Origin: an uncultured Propionibacteriaceae bacterium
GTDB lineage: Bacteria; Actinomycetota; Actinomycetes; Propionibacteriales; Propionibacteriaceae
Length of the DNA stretch: 40,493 nucleotides
Direction of reading: 5' to 3'
NCBI GenBank assembly: GCA_938012815.1
Contig: CALLVV010000021.1
Span: forward strand, 1-40,493
Position numbers and translations under genes: made by a program. The notes below the pieces were generated by a model. That model saw nothing but the letters and a program-made list of their open reading frames with translations. It made no database searches and was not told the origin of the DNA. Positions within the stretch are counted from its first letter, which is position 1, and every line of letters begins with the position of its first letter. This document shows, one piece after another, positions 31,571 through 40,439 of the stretch.

Positions 31571-33009
31571 CAGCCGACCGCACCTTCCATCTGCAGCTCG
31601 ATGAGCCGGTTGAGCTCCAGGGCGTACTCCATGGGGAGTTCCTTGGCGATGGGCTCGACAAAACCACGCACGATCATTGCCATCGCCTCGTCCTCCTCCA
31701 TGCCGCGTGACATGAGGTAGAACAGCTGGTCGTCGGAAACCTTGGAGACGGTCGCCTCGTGGGCCATGGAGACGTCGTCCTCGCGGACGTCCACGTAGGG
31801 ATAGGTGTCGGAACGGGAGATGGTGTCCACCAGCAGGGCATCGCATTTCACCGAGGACGCGGAGTGGTGAGCCCCCGCATCGACCTTGACCAGGCCACGG
31901 TAGGAGGCGCGACCACCGCCACGGGCAACCGACTTCGAGATGATCGACGAGGAGGTGTGGGGAGCGCAGTGCACCATCTTGGAACCGGCGTCCTGGTGCT
32001 GCCCCTCACCGGCGAAGGCGATCGACAGGGTCTCACCACGGGCGTGCTCACCCATGAGGTAGACAGCCGGGTATTTCATGGTCGCCTTGGAGCCGATGTT
32101 GCCGTCGACCCACTCCATGGTGGCACCCTCCTCGCAGACGGCACGCTTGGTCACCAGGTTGTAGACGTTGTTGGACCAGTTCTGGATCGTCGTGTACCGG
32201 CAGCGAGCACCCTTCTTGATGATGATCTCCACGACCGCGGAGTGCAGCGAGTCCGAGGAGTAGATGGGGGCGGTGCACCCTTCGACGTAGTGCACGTAGG
32301 CGTCCTCGTCGACGATGATCAGGGTCCGCTCGAACTGGCCCATGTTCTCGGTGTTGATCCGGAAATAGGCCTGCAACGGGATGGAGACGTGAACCCCCTT
32401 GGGCACGTACACGAAGGACCCGCCGGACCAGACGGCGGTGTTCAGTGCCGCGAATTTGTTGTCACCTGCCGGGACGATGCTGGCGAAGTGTTCCTTGAAG
32501 ATCTCGGGATGTTCCTTGAGGGCGGTGTCCGTGTCGAGGAAGATCACACCCTGCCGTTCCAACTCCTGATTGATGTTGTGGTAGACCACTTCGGATTCGT
32601 ACTGGGCCGCGACCCCCGCCACGAGACGAGCCTTCTCCGCCTCGGGGATGCCGAGCCTGTCGTAGGTGTTCTTGATGTCCTCGGGCAGGTCATCCCAGGT
32701 CTGCGCCTGGCGTTCCGTGGAACGGACGAAGTACTTGATGTTGTCGAAGTCGATCTCGTCCAGTTCCGCTCCCCAGGTCGGCATCGGTTTCTTGCCGAAC
32801 AGTCTGAGGGCCTTGAGGCGCAGGTCCCGCATCCACTCGGGTTCGCCCTTCAGCTCGGAGATGTGCTGGACCACGGCCTCGTTGAGCCCCCGCTGGGCGG
32901 CAGCACCGGCGGCATCGGAGTCGTGCCAGCCGTACTGGTAGCCGCTGAGGGCTTCCAGGTGCTCGTCCTGCGTGGCCCCCACTCCGGGGGCCTGTGGCGT
33001 GGTCGTCAT
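31570..33009 (-). CDS. sufB: SufB, Fe-S cluster scaffold protein
   Basis: 479 aa, the most conserved SUF component. Visible hallmarks: YFVRSTERQAQTWDDLP, GVIFLDTDTALKEHPE, the beta-helix segments with VEGCTAPIYSSDSLHSAVVE and GARCRYTTIQNWSNNVYNLV, and the C-terminal SVKCDALLVDTISRSDTYP, which contains the cluster-assembly cysteine region. No intein, although actinobacterial SufB often has one: the sequence is uninterrupted. It follows sufR by 4 nt with AGGAAG upstream. Confidence 0.96.
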   Translation of the reverse strand: MTTTPQAPGVGATQDEHLEALSGYQYGWHDSDAAGAAAQRGLNEAVVQHISELKGEPEWMRDLRLKALRLFGKKPMPTWGAELDEIDFDNIKYFVRSTERQAQTWDDLPEDIKNTYDRLGIPEAEKARLVAGVAAQYESEVVYHNINQELERQGVIFLDTDTALKEHPEIFKEHFASIVPAGDNKFAALNTAVWSGGSFVYVPKGVHVSIPLQAYFRINTENMGQFERTLIIVDEDAYVHYVEGCTAPIYSSDSLHSAVVEIIIKKGARCRYTTIQNWSNNVYNLVTKRAVCEEGATMEWVDGNIGSKATMKYPAVYLMGEHARGETLSIAFAGEGQHQDAGSKMVHCAPHTSSSIISKSVARGGGRASYRGLVKVDAGAHHSASSVKCDALLVDTISRSDTYPYVDVREDDVSMAHEATVSKVSDDQLFYLMSRGMEEDEAMAMIVRGFVEPIAKELPMEYALELNRLIELQMEGAVG

Positions 33010-33013
33010 AGGG

Positions 33014-33682
33014 TCACTTCCTGATCTTGCTCGGGATGACTGGGTTGGGGACGTGGGTGGTGCACACCCCGTCCCCGTGGGCGATGGTCGCGAGCCGCTG
33101 GACGTGACTGCCCAGCAGCCGTGAGAACAGCTGGGTCTCGACCTCGCAGAGCTGGGGGAACTCGGCGGCGACGTGCGCAACCGGGCAGTGGTGCTGGCAC
33201 AGCTGGTCGCCTGAACGAACCGGCTTGACCGAGGGCGCATAGGTGGCTCCCAGGGCCTCGGTGAGCAACTCGATGGGGGTGTGTTCAGGATGAGTCTCGC
33301 GCAACTCGTTGAAACGACTCTCGATCTCGTCGACGCGTTCCGAGGCCAGGTCGACCATGGCCTGCGGCCCGGCCGCCTCGATCAACCTCCGGATGGCGAC
33401 TATGGCCAGCTCGTCGTAGGCCTGGTGGAACTCGGAACGCCCTGCGTCCGTGAGGAAGAAAACCTTGGACGGACGACCCCGGCCACGCGCCCCGTAGACC
33501 CGCTGTTCGCGCGAGCCCAGGGTTCCCTCATCCAGGAGAGCTGACAGATGGCGGCGGATGGCAGCGGGGGTCAGGCTCAGCCGCTCGGCGAGCTCTCGCG
33601 CCGTGGATGGCCCGTGCTCCAAGATGGAGCGGACCACCCGTTCTCGGGTGGAGTTGTCGGTTTCCTGCATGGCCGCACTCAT
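33014..33682 (-). CDS. sufR: SufR-type Fe-S-sensing transcriptional regulator
   Basis: 222 aa. An N-terminal winged helix-turn-helix of DeoR/ArsR type (GPSTARELAERLSLTPAAIR) has a wing segment RGRGRPSKVFFLT. The C-terminal half carries C162, C166, C179 and C207 (LCQHHCPVAH, FPQLCEVE, GDGVCTTH), the cluster-ligand pattern of SufR. First gene of the operon and likely its autorepressor when the cluster is bound. ATG at 33682 is chosen for the GGGAGGAGG ribosome site; an in-frame start at 33709 lacks one. Confidence 0.93.
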   Translation of the reverse strand: MSAAMQETDNSTRERVVRSILEHGPSTARELAERLSLTPAAIRRHLSALLDEGTLGSREQRVYGARGRGRPSKVFFLTDAGRSEFHQAYDELAIVAIRRLIEAAGPQAMVDLASERVDEIESRFNELRETHPEHTPIELLTEALGATYAPSVKPVRSGDQLCQHHCPVAHVAAEFPQLCEVETQLFSRLLGSHVQRLATIAHGDGVCTTHVPNPVIPSKIRK

Positions 33683-33714
33683 GACACCCTCCTCCCAGCG
33701 ATTTTGCACACGCC

Positions 33715-33758
33715 AGTCTTTCGGAATCTTTCAAGCGTATCAAGCTAGGGCATCCTAA
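33715..33758 (-). promoter_or_regulatory. Candidate suf operon promoter with iron-box-like site
   Basis: On the minus strand TTGATA (33738-33743), 17 bp, AAGACT (33715-33720), giving a start about 25-30 nt before the sufR ATG. The -10 is poor. Overlapping the -35, 33740-33758 reads TTAGGATGCCCTAGCTTGA, which matches the DtxR/IdeR consensus TWAGGTWAGSCTWACCTWA at 13 of 19 positions by hand count. Regulation by iron and by SufR is known for actinobacterial suf operons. The site itself is a prediction. Confidence 0.35.
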
Positions 33759-33922
33759 CCATCACGGCCCACGACCCCCACCGGTGCGGGCGGAGGGGTT
33801 CCGCATCTTCTCCCAGGTCACATCAGCATTGTCGCCGGAATTCCAGGTCCTCTTGCAACAATACCCACCACCCGCCGCGGCGCAACCCGAAGGTCCACGA
33901 GAAATTCCCGGTTCACGCGACC

Positions 33923-35248
33923 TCAACGGGAGTAGCGCAGCGGATTGGGACGGCACCGGGTTTCCGTGGCGATCCTGATCCCGGGGGCCAGCCGCCCCGT
34001 TTCCCGGAGGGCGAGCAGTTTCTCGACCACCCTGTCGCGCAGCATCACGGGAGAGATGGTGTTCAAGTAGATCTTGGTGGCCCCCTCGAAACCGGCGAGA
34101 GTGGAGACCCGCCACTTGAGCATCACCCGCCATGGCATAGGGAGCGCAACGTCAATCGGCCGGTAGTGCCATTCCTCGTTGCAGGCCACACCTACCCCGG
34201 TGGCGGCGTGCATTGCGTGGATCAGGTCCGACATGCCCCGCACCTCCTCGACGGACTGCTCCCAAGGATCGGAGAACTCGGAGCAGGAGTAGATCTCCAG
34301 AGTGGGATAGCGGTGTCCGAAGCCCGCAAAGGCGACTGCGTGGTCGTTCTCGGCGACGATCAGGTTGTGGTAGCCCGCGTAGTTCGGCCCCACTTCGTTG
34401 AACAGGTTCGGGTCCTGCCGTAGCCGGGCGAGCGCCACTTCGTGCTGAACGCCTCGTTCGTCGATGGCCACGAGTTGTTTGTGGAGGTGGTCGAAGGACG
34501 CGCCCGCCGGTTTCAGCCAGTTCTGGAAGACGGTCACGTAGCGGGCGTACCGGTTGTTCTCGTAGCTGCGGCGTATCGAGTCGATCGTGAAAGCGATGAA
34601 CTTCTCGTGTTCCCCAGGGGTCAGGGTCCCGGAGCCCGCGAGCTGTGTGTCATCGACCGCGCCATCAACGAAGTGCCGCCGGGCGACGATCACGTCGTGT
34701 CCACCGCCGAAGAACCCGGAGGCCGCTTCCAGGCGCTGCTCCTGGGTCATTGCGGCGACCTGCCCGGTGCCGTGTCCGGAGGCCCGCAACTTCGTCTCGG
34801 CGACCCGCAACACGTGTTCCAGGCCTTCGGGAGAGGCCAGATAGGACCGCTGGTGCTGGGCAACGGCCTCGGGAAGCTCGAAACCGTAATTGGCACGCCA
34901 GTAGTCGAAACTCAGAATCTCGAACAGGTTCGGGATGCAGCGGAACTCGGCGGTCGTGGCGAACAGTTCCTCTGCCGAAATCCCCATCAACGTTTCCCAC
35001 TCGTCACCGGAACGCACAAGACGGGCCTTCTCCGGCGGGGTCTCCAGGTAACGCTGATCACAGAATGCGCAGTACGCCCCGCGGGCCGTCTCGTCGATGG
35101 GGCGGGGTTCGGGGTTTTGAAGCCCCAGGGGTCGGTTACCCCGCCCCGGCACGGTCCACACCTCGGTTCCGGTGAGTGGCCCGACTTGTTTCACCGTTCC
35201 ATCGGCCATGGTGGACAGGTACTCGGGTTGCCTGACATAGGGCTGCAT
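33923..35248 (-). CDS. DUF4921 protein, galactose-1-phosphate uridylyltransferase-like (HIT superfamily)
   Basis: 441 aa. The conserved start region TVKQVGPLTGTEVWTVPGRG is typical of actinobacterial DUF4921 proteins. A CxxC pair (C60, C63: YCAFCDQR) matches the zinc site of GalT. The H254-L-H256-K-Q sequence in SFDHLHKQL corresponds to the HPHGQ nucleophile motif of GalT. It may transfer a nucleotidyl group to a sugar phosphate; substrate unknown. ATG at 35248 has GGTGG about 5 nt upstream; ATGs at 35266 and 35209 are alternatives. Divergent from zwf. Confidence 0.82.
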   Translation of the reverse strand: MQPYVRQPEYLSTMADGTVKQVGPLTGTEVWTVPGRGNRPLGLQNPEPRPIDETARGAYCAFCDQRYLETPPEKARLVRSGDEWETLMGISAEELFATTAEFRCIPNLFEILSFDYWRANYGFELPEAVAQHQRSYLASPEGLEHVLRVAETKLRASGHGTGQVAAMTQEQRLEAASGFFGGGHDVIVARRHFVDGAVDDTQLAGSGTLTPGEHEKFIAFTIDSIRRSYENNRYARYVTVFQNWLKPAGASFDHLHKQLVAIDERGVQHEVALARLRQDPNLFNEVGPNYAGYHNLIVAENDHAVAFAGFGHRYPTLEIYSCSEFSDPWEQSVEEVRGMSDLIHAMHAATGVGVACNEEWHYRPIDVALPMPWRVMLKWRVSTLAGFEGATKIYLNTISPVMLRDRVVEKLLALRETGRLAPGIRIATETRCRPNPLRYSR

Positions 35249-35391
35249 GACGCCACCGTAGATCATCGCTGGGCCCGGATGCTCTGCATCCGGAAGTTCC
35301 TCACCAGGAAATGGGATCGCACCGCAGCTCTGTCGACTACGAAACCCGGTCACCACCACTCCATGGTGTCCCTGGGCACGGCAGCAACCGG

Positions 35392-35404
35392 TATGGTCGG
35401 AGCT
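35392..35404 (+). promoter_or_regulatory. Candidate -10 TATGGT, leaderless start of zwf
   Basis: TATGGT (35392-35397) lies 7 nt before GTG 35405, the arrangement of leaderless mRNAs. No convincing -35 is visible and the GGAG at 35399-35402 is too close to the GTG to serve as a ribosome site. Confidence 0.35.
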
Positions 35405-36931
35405 GTGACCAGCAGCAACCCGCTCCGCGACCCCCGGGACCGGCGACTGCCAAGGATCGCGGGGCCCTGCGTCCTGGTGATCTTCGGCGTCACGGGCGAT
35501 CTTTCCAAGAAGAAACTGATGCCGGCCGTATACGACCTGGCAAACCGCGGCCTGCTTCCTCCTGGTTTCGGCCTGGTGGGGTTCGCCCGCCGCGACTGGG
35601 CCGATCAGGATTTCGCGAAGGTGGTCCACGACGCGGTCAAGGAGAACGCCCGCACCCGCTTCCGGGAGGAGGTCTGGGAACAGCTTCTGGAGGGTATCCG
35701 GTTCGTGCCGGGCACGTTCGACTCCGACGAGGCCTTCCAGCGGCTCCGCACCACCCTTGAGGAACTCGACCGGGCCCGCGGCACCAGTGGCAACCACGCC
35801 TTCTACCTGTCCATCCCACCGTCGTATTTCGAGCAGGTGATCTCCCAGCTCAAACGGAACGCCATCACCTGCGACGGCGAGAGCACCTGGAACCGGGTGG
35901 TGATCGAGAAACCGTTCGGGCACGACCTGCGCTCGGCCCGCGAACTGAACAACGTCGTGAGCCAGCTCTTCTCACCCCCCGAGGTGTTCCGCATCGACCA
36001 CTACCTGGGCAAGGAGACGGTGCAGAACATGTTGGCGATGCGTTTCGCCAACGAACTGTTCGAGCCCTTCTGGAACCGCAACTACGTCTCCCACGTGGAG
36101 ATCACCATGGCCGAGGACATCGGCATCGGCGGCCGGGCCGGGTACTACGACGGGATCGGGGCGGCACGCGACGTCATCCAGAACCACCTGCTGCAGCTGC
36201 TCGCCCTGGTCGCGATGGAGGAACCAACCAGTTTCGAGGCCTCGCAGCTGCGCACGGAGAAGACAAAGGTGCTGGCGGCCGCCCGGGTCCCCTCCGACTA
36301 CGCGGCCCACACGGCCCGCGGCCAGTACGCTGCGGGCTGGCAGGGAGGGCAGCTGGTGCGCGGCTACTTGGAAGAGGATGGGGTCTCCCCCGATTCCCGC
36401 ACCGAGACCTACGCCGCCATCCGCGTCGACGTGGACAACCGCCGCTGGGCCGGGGTCCCTTTCTATCTGCGGACCGCCAAACGCATGCCGCGAAGGGTCA
36501 CGGAGGTCGCCCTGGTGCTGAAGCAGGCGCCGCACCTGCCCTTCCCCGCCACCGAGACCGCGGCCCTGGGACAGAACGCCCTGGTGATGCGCGTCCAACC
36601 CGACGAGGGCGTCACCCTCCGGTTCGGTGCCAAGGTGCCGGGCACCCAGATGGAGATCCGCGACGTCTCCATGGACTTCGTCTACGGTGGCTCCTTCACG
36701 GAAACCTCCCCAGAGGCCTACGAGCGCCTGATCCTGGACGTGCTGCTGGGCGATCCGCCCCTGTTCCCGCAGCACGAGGAGGTGGAGCTCGGCTGGAAGA
36801 TCCTGGACCCGGTGCTCGACTACTGGGCCTCGCTGCCCACCCAGCCGGATCCCTACGCGGCGGGCACCTGGGGGCCTGCCAGCGCCGTCGAGATGCTGGC
36901 CCGTGACGGCAACGCCTGGCGCAGGCCGTAG
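35405..36931 (+). CDS. zwf: Glucose-6-phosphate dehydrogenase
   Basis: First step of the oxidative pentose phosphate pathway, producing NADPH and 6-phosphogluconolactone. 508 aa. The coenzyme site is VIFGVTGDLSKKKLMPAVYD, the active site RIDHYLGKETVQN, and further on FYLRTAKRMPRRVTEV, all intact. The start GTG at 35405 gives VTSSNPLRDPRDRRLPRIAG, closely similar to the mycobacterial N terminus; ATG at 35393 (four residues longer) is possible. Heads the zwf-opcA-pgl operon, 10 nt before opcA. Confidence 0.95.
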   Translation: MTSSNPLRDPRDRRLPRIAGPCVLVIFGVTGDLSKKKLMPAVYDLANRGLLPPGFGLVGFARRDWADQDFAKVVHDAVKENARTRFREEVWEQLLEGIRFVPGTFDSDEAFQRLRTTLEELDRARGTSGNHAFYLSIPPSYFEQVISQLKRNAITCDGESTWNRVVIEKPFGHDLRSARELNNVVSQLFSPPEVFRIDHYLGKETVQNMLAMRFANELFEPFWNRNYVSHVEITMAEDIGIGGRAGYYDGIGAARDVIQNHLLQLLALVAMEEPTSFEASQLRTEKTKVLAAARVPSDYAAHTARGQYAAGWQGGQLVRGYLEEDGVSPDSRTETYAAIRVDVDNRRWAGVPFYLRTAKRMPRRVTEVALVLKQAPHLPFPATETAALGQNALVMRVQPDEGVTLRFGAKVPGTQMEIRDVSMDFVYGGSFTETSPEAYERLILDVLLGDPPLFPQHEEVELGWKILDPVLDYWASLPTQPDPYAAGTWGPASAVEMLARDGNAWRRP

Positions 36932-36941
36932 AGAGGAAGCC

Positions 36942-37844
36942 GTGATCATCGAACTCAACAACACCACAACGCAGGACATCACCTCCGCACTGATCAGGGC
37001 CCACCGGGAGGTCGGGCCAACCAGCGGCATGGTCCTGACGCTGCTGGCGATCACCGACGACGACCACCAGGACGAGGTGCTCTCCGCTGCCCGCGCCTCC
37101 GCCACGGCGCACCCTTCGCGGGTCATCGTCGTCTCCAAGGCCGGTGGGGAGACGCGCCTCCACGCAAAGATCCAGGTCGGCGAAGGACTCCCGGGGGACC
37201 TGATCGCCATCAAACTGCATGGTGAGCTGGCACTGCACGGCGACTCCGTCGTGCTGCCCCTGCTGCTCCCCGACTCCCCCACGATCGTCTGGTGGCCACA
37301 CAATGCCCCCGACGCCCCCGCCCAGGACCCGATCGGCCGGTTGGCGACCCGCCGGATCACGGACTCGATGGGGGCACCGGATCCACAGCTGGCCCTGGCG
37401 GTCCGTGCCCGCAACCTGGTTCCCGGTGACACGGATCTGTGCTGGACCCGGATCACGCGCTGGCGTGCCCTGCTGGCCGCGTCCTTGGACCAGTTCCCGC
37501 ACCGCGTCACCTCCGCCCTGGTGCGTTCCACCCCCGACAACGCCTGCTCCACCCTGCTGGTGACCTGGCTGGAGCAGCAGCTGGGGGTCCCGGTGCTGCA
37601 CGAGGACAGCGACCAGCCGGGAATCTCGGAGGCGAGGCTGACCACCGACCAGGGCGACATCGTCATCAACAGGGGCCGCTCAGAGACCATCGCCCGCTAC
37701 GCCGTGCCGGGTCAGCCGGAACGGAAAGTGGCGTTGAAACGACGTCCTCTCACCGAATTGCTCACGGAGGAGTTGCAACGTATGGATCCCGATGACGTCT
37801 TCGAGTCGGTCGTGAGTCACATCGCCACGCGGGTGGGTGAGTGA
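36942..37844 (+). CDS. opcA: OpcA, glucose-6-phosphate dehydrogenase assembly protein
   Basis: 300 aa. In cyanobacteria and actinobacteria OpcA binds and activates G6PDH. Typical regions are SRVIVVSKAGGE, DSVVLPLLLPDSPTIVWWPH and RITDSMGAP. The start is GTG with GAGAGGAAG about 5 nt upstream. Its stop overlaps the pgl ATG (TGATG), so the three genes are translationally linked, matching a physical partnership with Zwf. Confidence 0.93.
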   Translation: MIIELNNTTTQDITSALIRAHREVGPTSGMVLTLLAITDDDHQDEVLSAARASATAHPSRVIVVSKAGGETRLHAKIQVGEGLPGDLIAIKLHGELALHGDSVVLPLLLPDSPTIVWWPHNAPDAPAQDPIGRLATRRITDSMGAPDPQLALAVRARNLVPGDTDLCWTRITRWRALLAASLDQFPHRVTSALVRSTPDNACSTLLVTWLEQQLGVPVLHEDSDQPGISEARLTTDQGDIVINRGRSETIARYAVPGQPERKVALKRRPLTELLTEELQRMDPDDVFESVVSHIATRVGE

Positions 37845-38575
37845 TGTTCATCCGAGTGGTGCGCCTGGAATCGGCGCAGCAGGTGGCGGAGGTCGTAGCC
37901 CGCCGGTTCATGAAGAAAACCACGGAACTGCTGGGCAGCCGTGAGGAGGTGCACGTATGCCTGACCGGCGGCGGCACCGCGGACCTGGTCTATGAGCGTT
38001 TCGCGGACCTGTCCGCCGAGGCGAAACTCGACCTGGGGCGCCTGCACCTGTGGTGGGGGGATGAACGTTTCGTGGCTGCCACGGATCCTGACAGGAACTC
38101 CCTCCAGGCCATCAGCCGGCTGGGACGCACCCTGCCCATCCAGTCGGCACGGATCCACATGATGGCGGCACGCGACGGCCGAGCGGACCCGCACGACAGC
38201 GCATCCGAATACGCTGCCGAGTTGGGGGAAACCCGCTTCGACCTGACCTTCCTGGGGATGGGACCGGACGGTCACGTCGCCTCGATCTTTCCGGGGCATC
38301 CGAGTTTCGAGGCCACCTCCCGCAGGGTAATCGGGGTGACGGATTCCCCGAAACCACCCTCGGAACGTATCTCGCTGACGATCCCGACCCTCAACCGCTC
38401 CGACGAGATCTGGTTCATCGTCACGGGGGCCGGCAAGGCCGACGCGCTCTCCCGGGCCCTCGACGGTGACGAGACCCTGCCCGCATCCCACGCCCACGGG
38501 CAGCAGGCCACGTACTGGTTCATCGACGACGCGGCCGCTTCGAAGCTGCCGCCCCGCTACGCCTGTCCGCTCTGA
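37844..38575 (+). CDS. pgl: 6-phosphogluconolactonase
   Basis: 243 aa, DevB/SOL type. Hydrolyses the lactone made by Zwf. Motifs: LTGGGTADLVYE (phosphate loop), LWWGDERFVAATDPDRNS and LGMGPDGHVASIFPGH with the catalytic histidine. The usual GGGTP/S is GGGTA here. No gnd gene follows; downstream is a 216-bp gap and then nfeD. Confidence 0.94.
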   Translation: MFIRVVRLESAQQVAEVVARRFMKKTTELLGSREEVHVCLTGGGTADLVYERFADLSAEAKLDLGRLHLWWGDERFVAATDPDRNSLQAISRLGRTLPIQSARIHMMAARDGRADPHDSASEYAAELGETRFDLTFLGMGPDGHVASIFPGHPSFEATSRRVIGVTDSPKPPSERISLTIPTLNRSDEIWFIVTGAGKADALSRALDGDETLPASHAHGQQATYWFIDDAAASKLPPRYACPL

Positions 38576-38791
38576 GCGGCAGATTCCACGGGTTCCCCGA
38601 CAGCTTGGAACATTCCGAGCACAGCGGCCCGGCGGAATCCGAGGGCCTCGATGTCCGATCTGGGCCACGCTTCCGATAACGTTGATCCATGAAGAGGATC
38701 GCGCAACCAACACGGGGAACCAGCGGTTGCGACACACTTCCGAGGCATGACGGACCGCGGTCCACATCCGGACGACACCCCGGGAGTCGCC

Positions 38792-39256
38792 ATGACTGAC
38801 TTCCTGACCTGGTTCGGCCAGAACCCGTGGGCGGGCTGGGGCGTGCTGGCGCTGCTGCTGGCAGTCGCCGAGTTGCTCACCCTGGACCTGACATTGTTGA
38901 TGCTCGCGGTCGGCGCCCTCGCCGGTGGTGTGGTCGCGTTGTTGTTCCCCCACCTGCTGTGGCTCCAGGTGATCGTCGCCTTGGCCACCGCGGTGGCGAC
39001 GCTCTTCTTGCTGCGCCCCACACTCCTGGAAAAGGCCCGTCATGCCCCGGGATACCGTTCCTCCCTCGACAAACTGATCGGCTCGTTCGGGGAGGTCACG
39101 TCCCGGATCACCCCACACTCGGGGGAGGTCAAGATCGACGGACAGGTCTGGCAGGCCCGCAGCTACGACGAGACCATCGTGATCGAAACCGGGGAGAAGA
39201 TCGAGGTCTACAAACTCGATGGCATCACCCTGGTCGTCTACCCCGTCGCCCGCTGA
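38792..39256 (+). CDS. NfeD-family membrane protein
   Basis: 154 aa short-type NfeD. Two to three membrane helices (WAGWGVLALLLAVAELLTLD, TLLMLAVGALAGGVVALLFP, LQVIVALATAVATLFLLRP) precede a soluble OB-fold domain (GSFGEVTSRITPHSGEVKI, KIEVYKLDGITLVVYPV). NfeD proteins partner with SPFH proteins, and the SPFH gene follows by 22 nt. ATG at 38792 has GGGAG 5 nt upstream; ATG at 38747 would add 15 polar residues. In the 216-bp upstream gap a GATAAC hexamer near 38675 is the only promoter-like element I see. Confidence 0.88.
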   Translation: MTDFLTWFGQNPWAGWGVLALLLAVAELLTLDLTLLMLAVGALAGGVVALLFPHLLWLQVIVALATAVATLFLLRPTLLEKARHAPGYRSSLDKLIGSFGEVTSRITPHSGEVKIDGQVWQARSYDETIVIETGEKIEVYKLDGITLVVYPVAR

Positions 39257-39278
39257 GCCACAACCGTAAGGAGCAACA

Positions 39279-40439
39279 TTGCCCGTAACTATGCTGATTC
39301 TCTGCTTCCTGGCCATCCTCGTGGCCATGATGCTGGCCGCGACCCTGAAGATCATCCGCCAGCAGCAGGTGGCCATAATCGAGCGCTTGGGTAAGTTTCG
39401 CAAAGTCCTGGATCCCGGCCCGCACCTCGTGGTGCCTTTCCTGGATCGGATCCGCTACACCCTCGACATGCGCGAAGAAGTGGTGCCTTTCCCACCCCAA
39501 GGCGTCATCACCGAGGACAACCTCATAGTCTCGATCGATTCGGTGATCTACTTCCAGATCGTCGATCCGGTCCGGGCAGCCTACGAGGCACAGAACTATC
39601 GCGCCGCCATCGAGCAACTGACCATGACCACGCTGCGTAACATCATCGGTGGCATGGATCTGGAAGCCACCCTCACATCCCGTGAGGAGATCAACAATCG
39701 TCTGCGCGCTGTACTGGACGAGGCAACCGGAAAATGGGGAATCAAGGTCAACCGGGTCGAATTGCGCGCCATCGAGCCGCCGCCGACCATCCGTGACGCC
39801 ATGGAGAAGGGCGCCCGTGCGGAACGCGACAAGCGGGCCTCGATTCTTCTGGCCGAGGGCCAGCGCCAATCCCAGATCCTGTCCGCGGGCGGTGACCGGG
39901 AAGCTGCGATCCTCCGCGCTCAGGGTGATCGCGAGGCGGCGGTCCTCCGCGCCCAGGCCGACCGGCAGGCCCAGATGTTGCGCGCCGAGGGCGAAGCCCA
40001 GGCCATCACCACGGTTTTCAGTGCCATTCACGCCGCGGAACCAGATCAGGCCCTGCTCGCCTACCAGTACATGCAGATGCTGCCCCGCCTGGCCAATGGC
40101 GATTCGAACAAGATGTGGATCGTTCCCAGCGAACTCAGCGATGCCCTGAAGGGCCTGGGACAGGTGGCGAACTCCACCGACGTACGGGATTACGTCTCTC
40201 GGGCATCCCAGCACTTCTCCGCCCCGAAACCGGTAGATGTGCACGCCGAGATCGCGGAGCAGGCACGCAAGGACCACGAACAGAGCAACGCCACTGTGGA
40301 ACAGGCCATCGCCGACGCCCAGGCCCTGGATGGTGGAGGAACCACCAGGACGGGTCGGTCTTCCCCGCGACCGCAACACCAGGACCCCGATTCCCCGGAG
40401 GCCTGGGGGCCGCCTGCCGACCCGTACGGCGCTCATTGA
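39279..40439 (+). CDS. SPFH/Band 7 (stomatin/paraslipin-like) membrane protein
   Basis: 386 aa. N-terminal membrane helix (residues 5-22) and SPFH domain (VAIIERLGKFRKVLDPGPHL through about 190: VVPFPPQGVITEDNLIVSID, IGGMDLEATLTSREEINNRL). A coiled region follows with four tandem 11-residue units at about 193-236 (GDREAAILRAQ, GDREAAVLRAQ and variants), then a proline-rich tail. The start is TTG at 39279: AAGGAG lies 5 nt upstream, whereas the next ATG (39291) would be too far. Forms the classical nfeD-SPFH pair, presumably a membrane-microdomain scaffold. Confidence 0.9.
   Translation: MPVTMLILCFLAILVAMMLAATLKIIRQQQVAIIERLGKFRKVLDPGPHLVVPFLDRIRYTLDMREEVVPFPPQGVITEDNLIVSIDSVIYFQIVDPVRAAYEAQNYRAAIEQLTMTTLRNIIGGMDLEATLTSREEINNRLRAVLDEATGKWGIKVNRVELRAIEPPPTIRDAMEKGARAERDKRASILLAEGQRQSQILSAGGDREAAILRAQGDREAAVLRAQADRQAQMLRAEGEAQAITTVFSAIHAAEPDQALLAYQYMQMLPRLANGDSNKMWIVPSELSDALKGLGQVANSTDVRDYVSRASQHFSAPKPVDVHAEIAEQARKDHEQSNATVEQAIADAQALDGGGTTRTGRSSPRPQHQDPDSPEAWGPPADPYGAH

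Noticed and set aside
31570..33009. Intein in SufB
   Set aside because: Actinobacterial SufB often carries one, but here the coding sequence is continuous at normal length (479 aa).
35972..37690. 572-codon open frame opposite zwf and opcA
   Set aside because: Shadow of two well-conserved genes; S/R/G-rich composition without motifs.
37817..39403. 528-codon open frame opposite opcA end, pgl and nfeD
   Set aside because: It crosses three genes on the other strand and has no domain; explained by GC bias.
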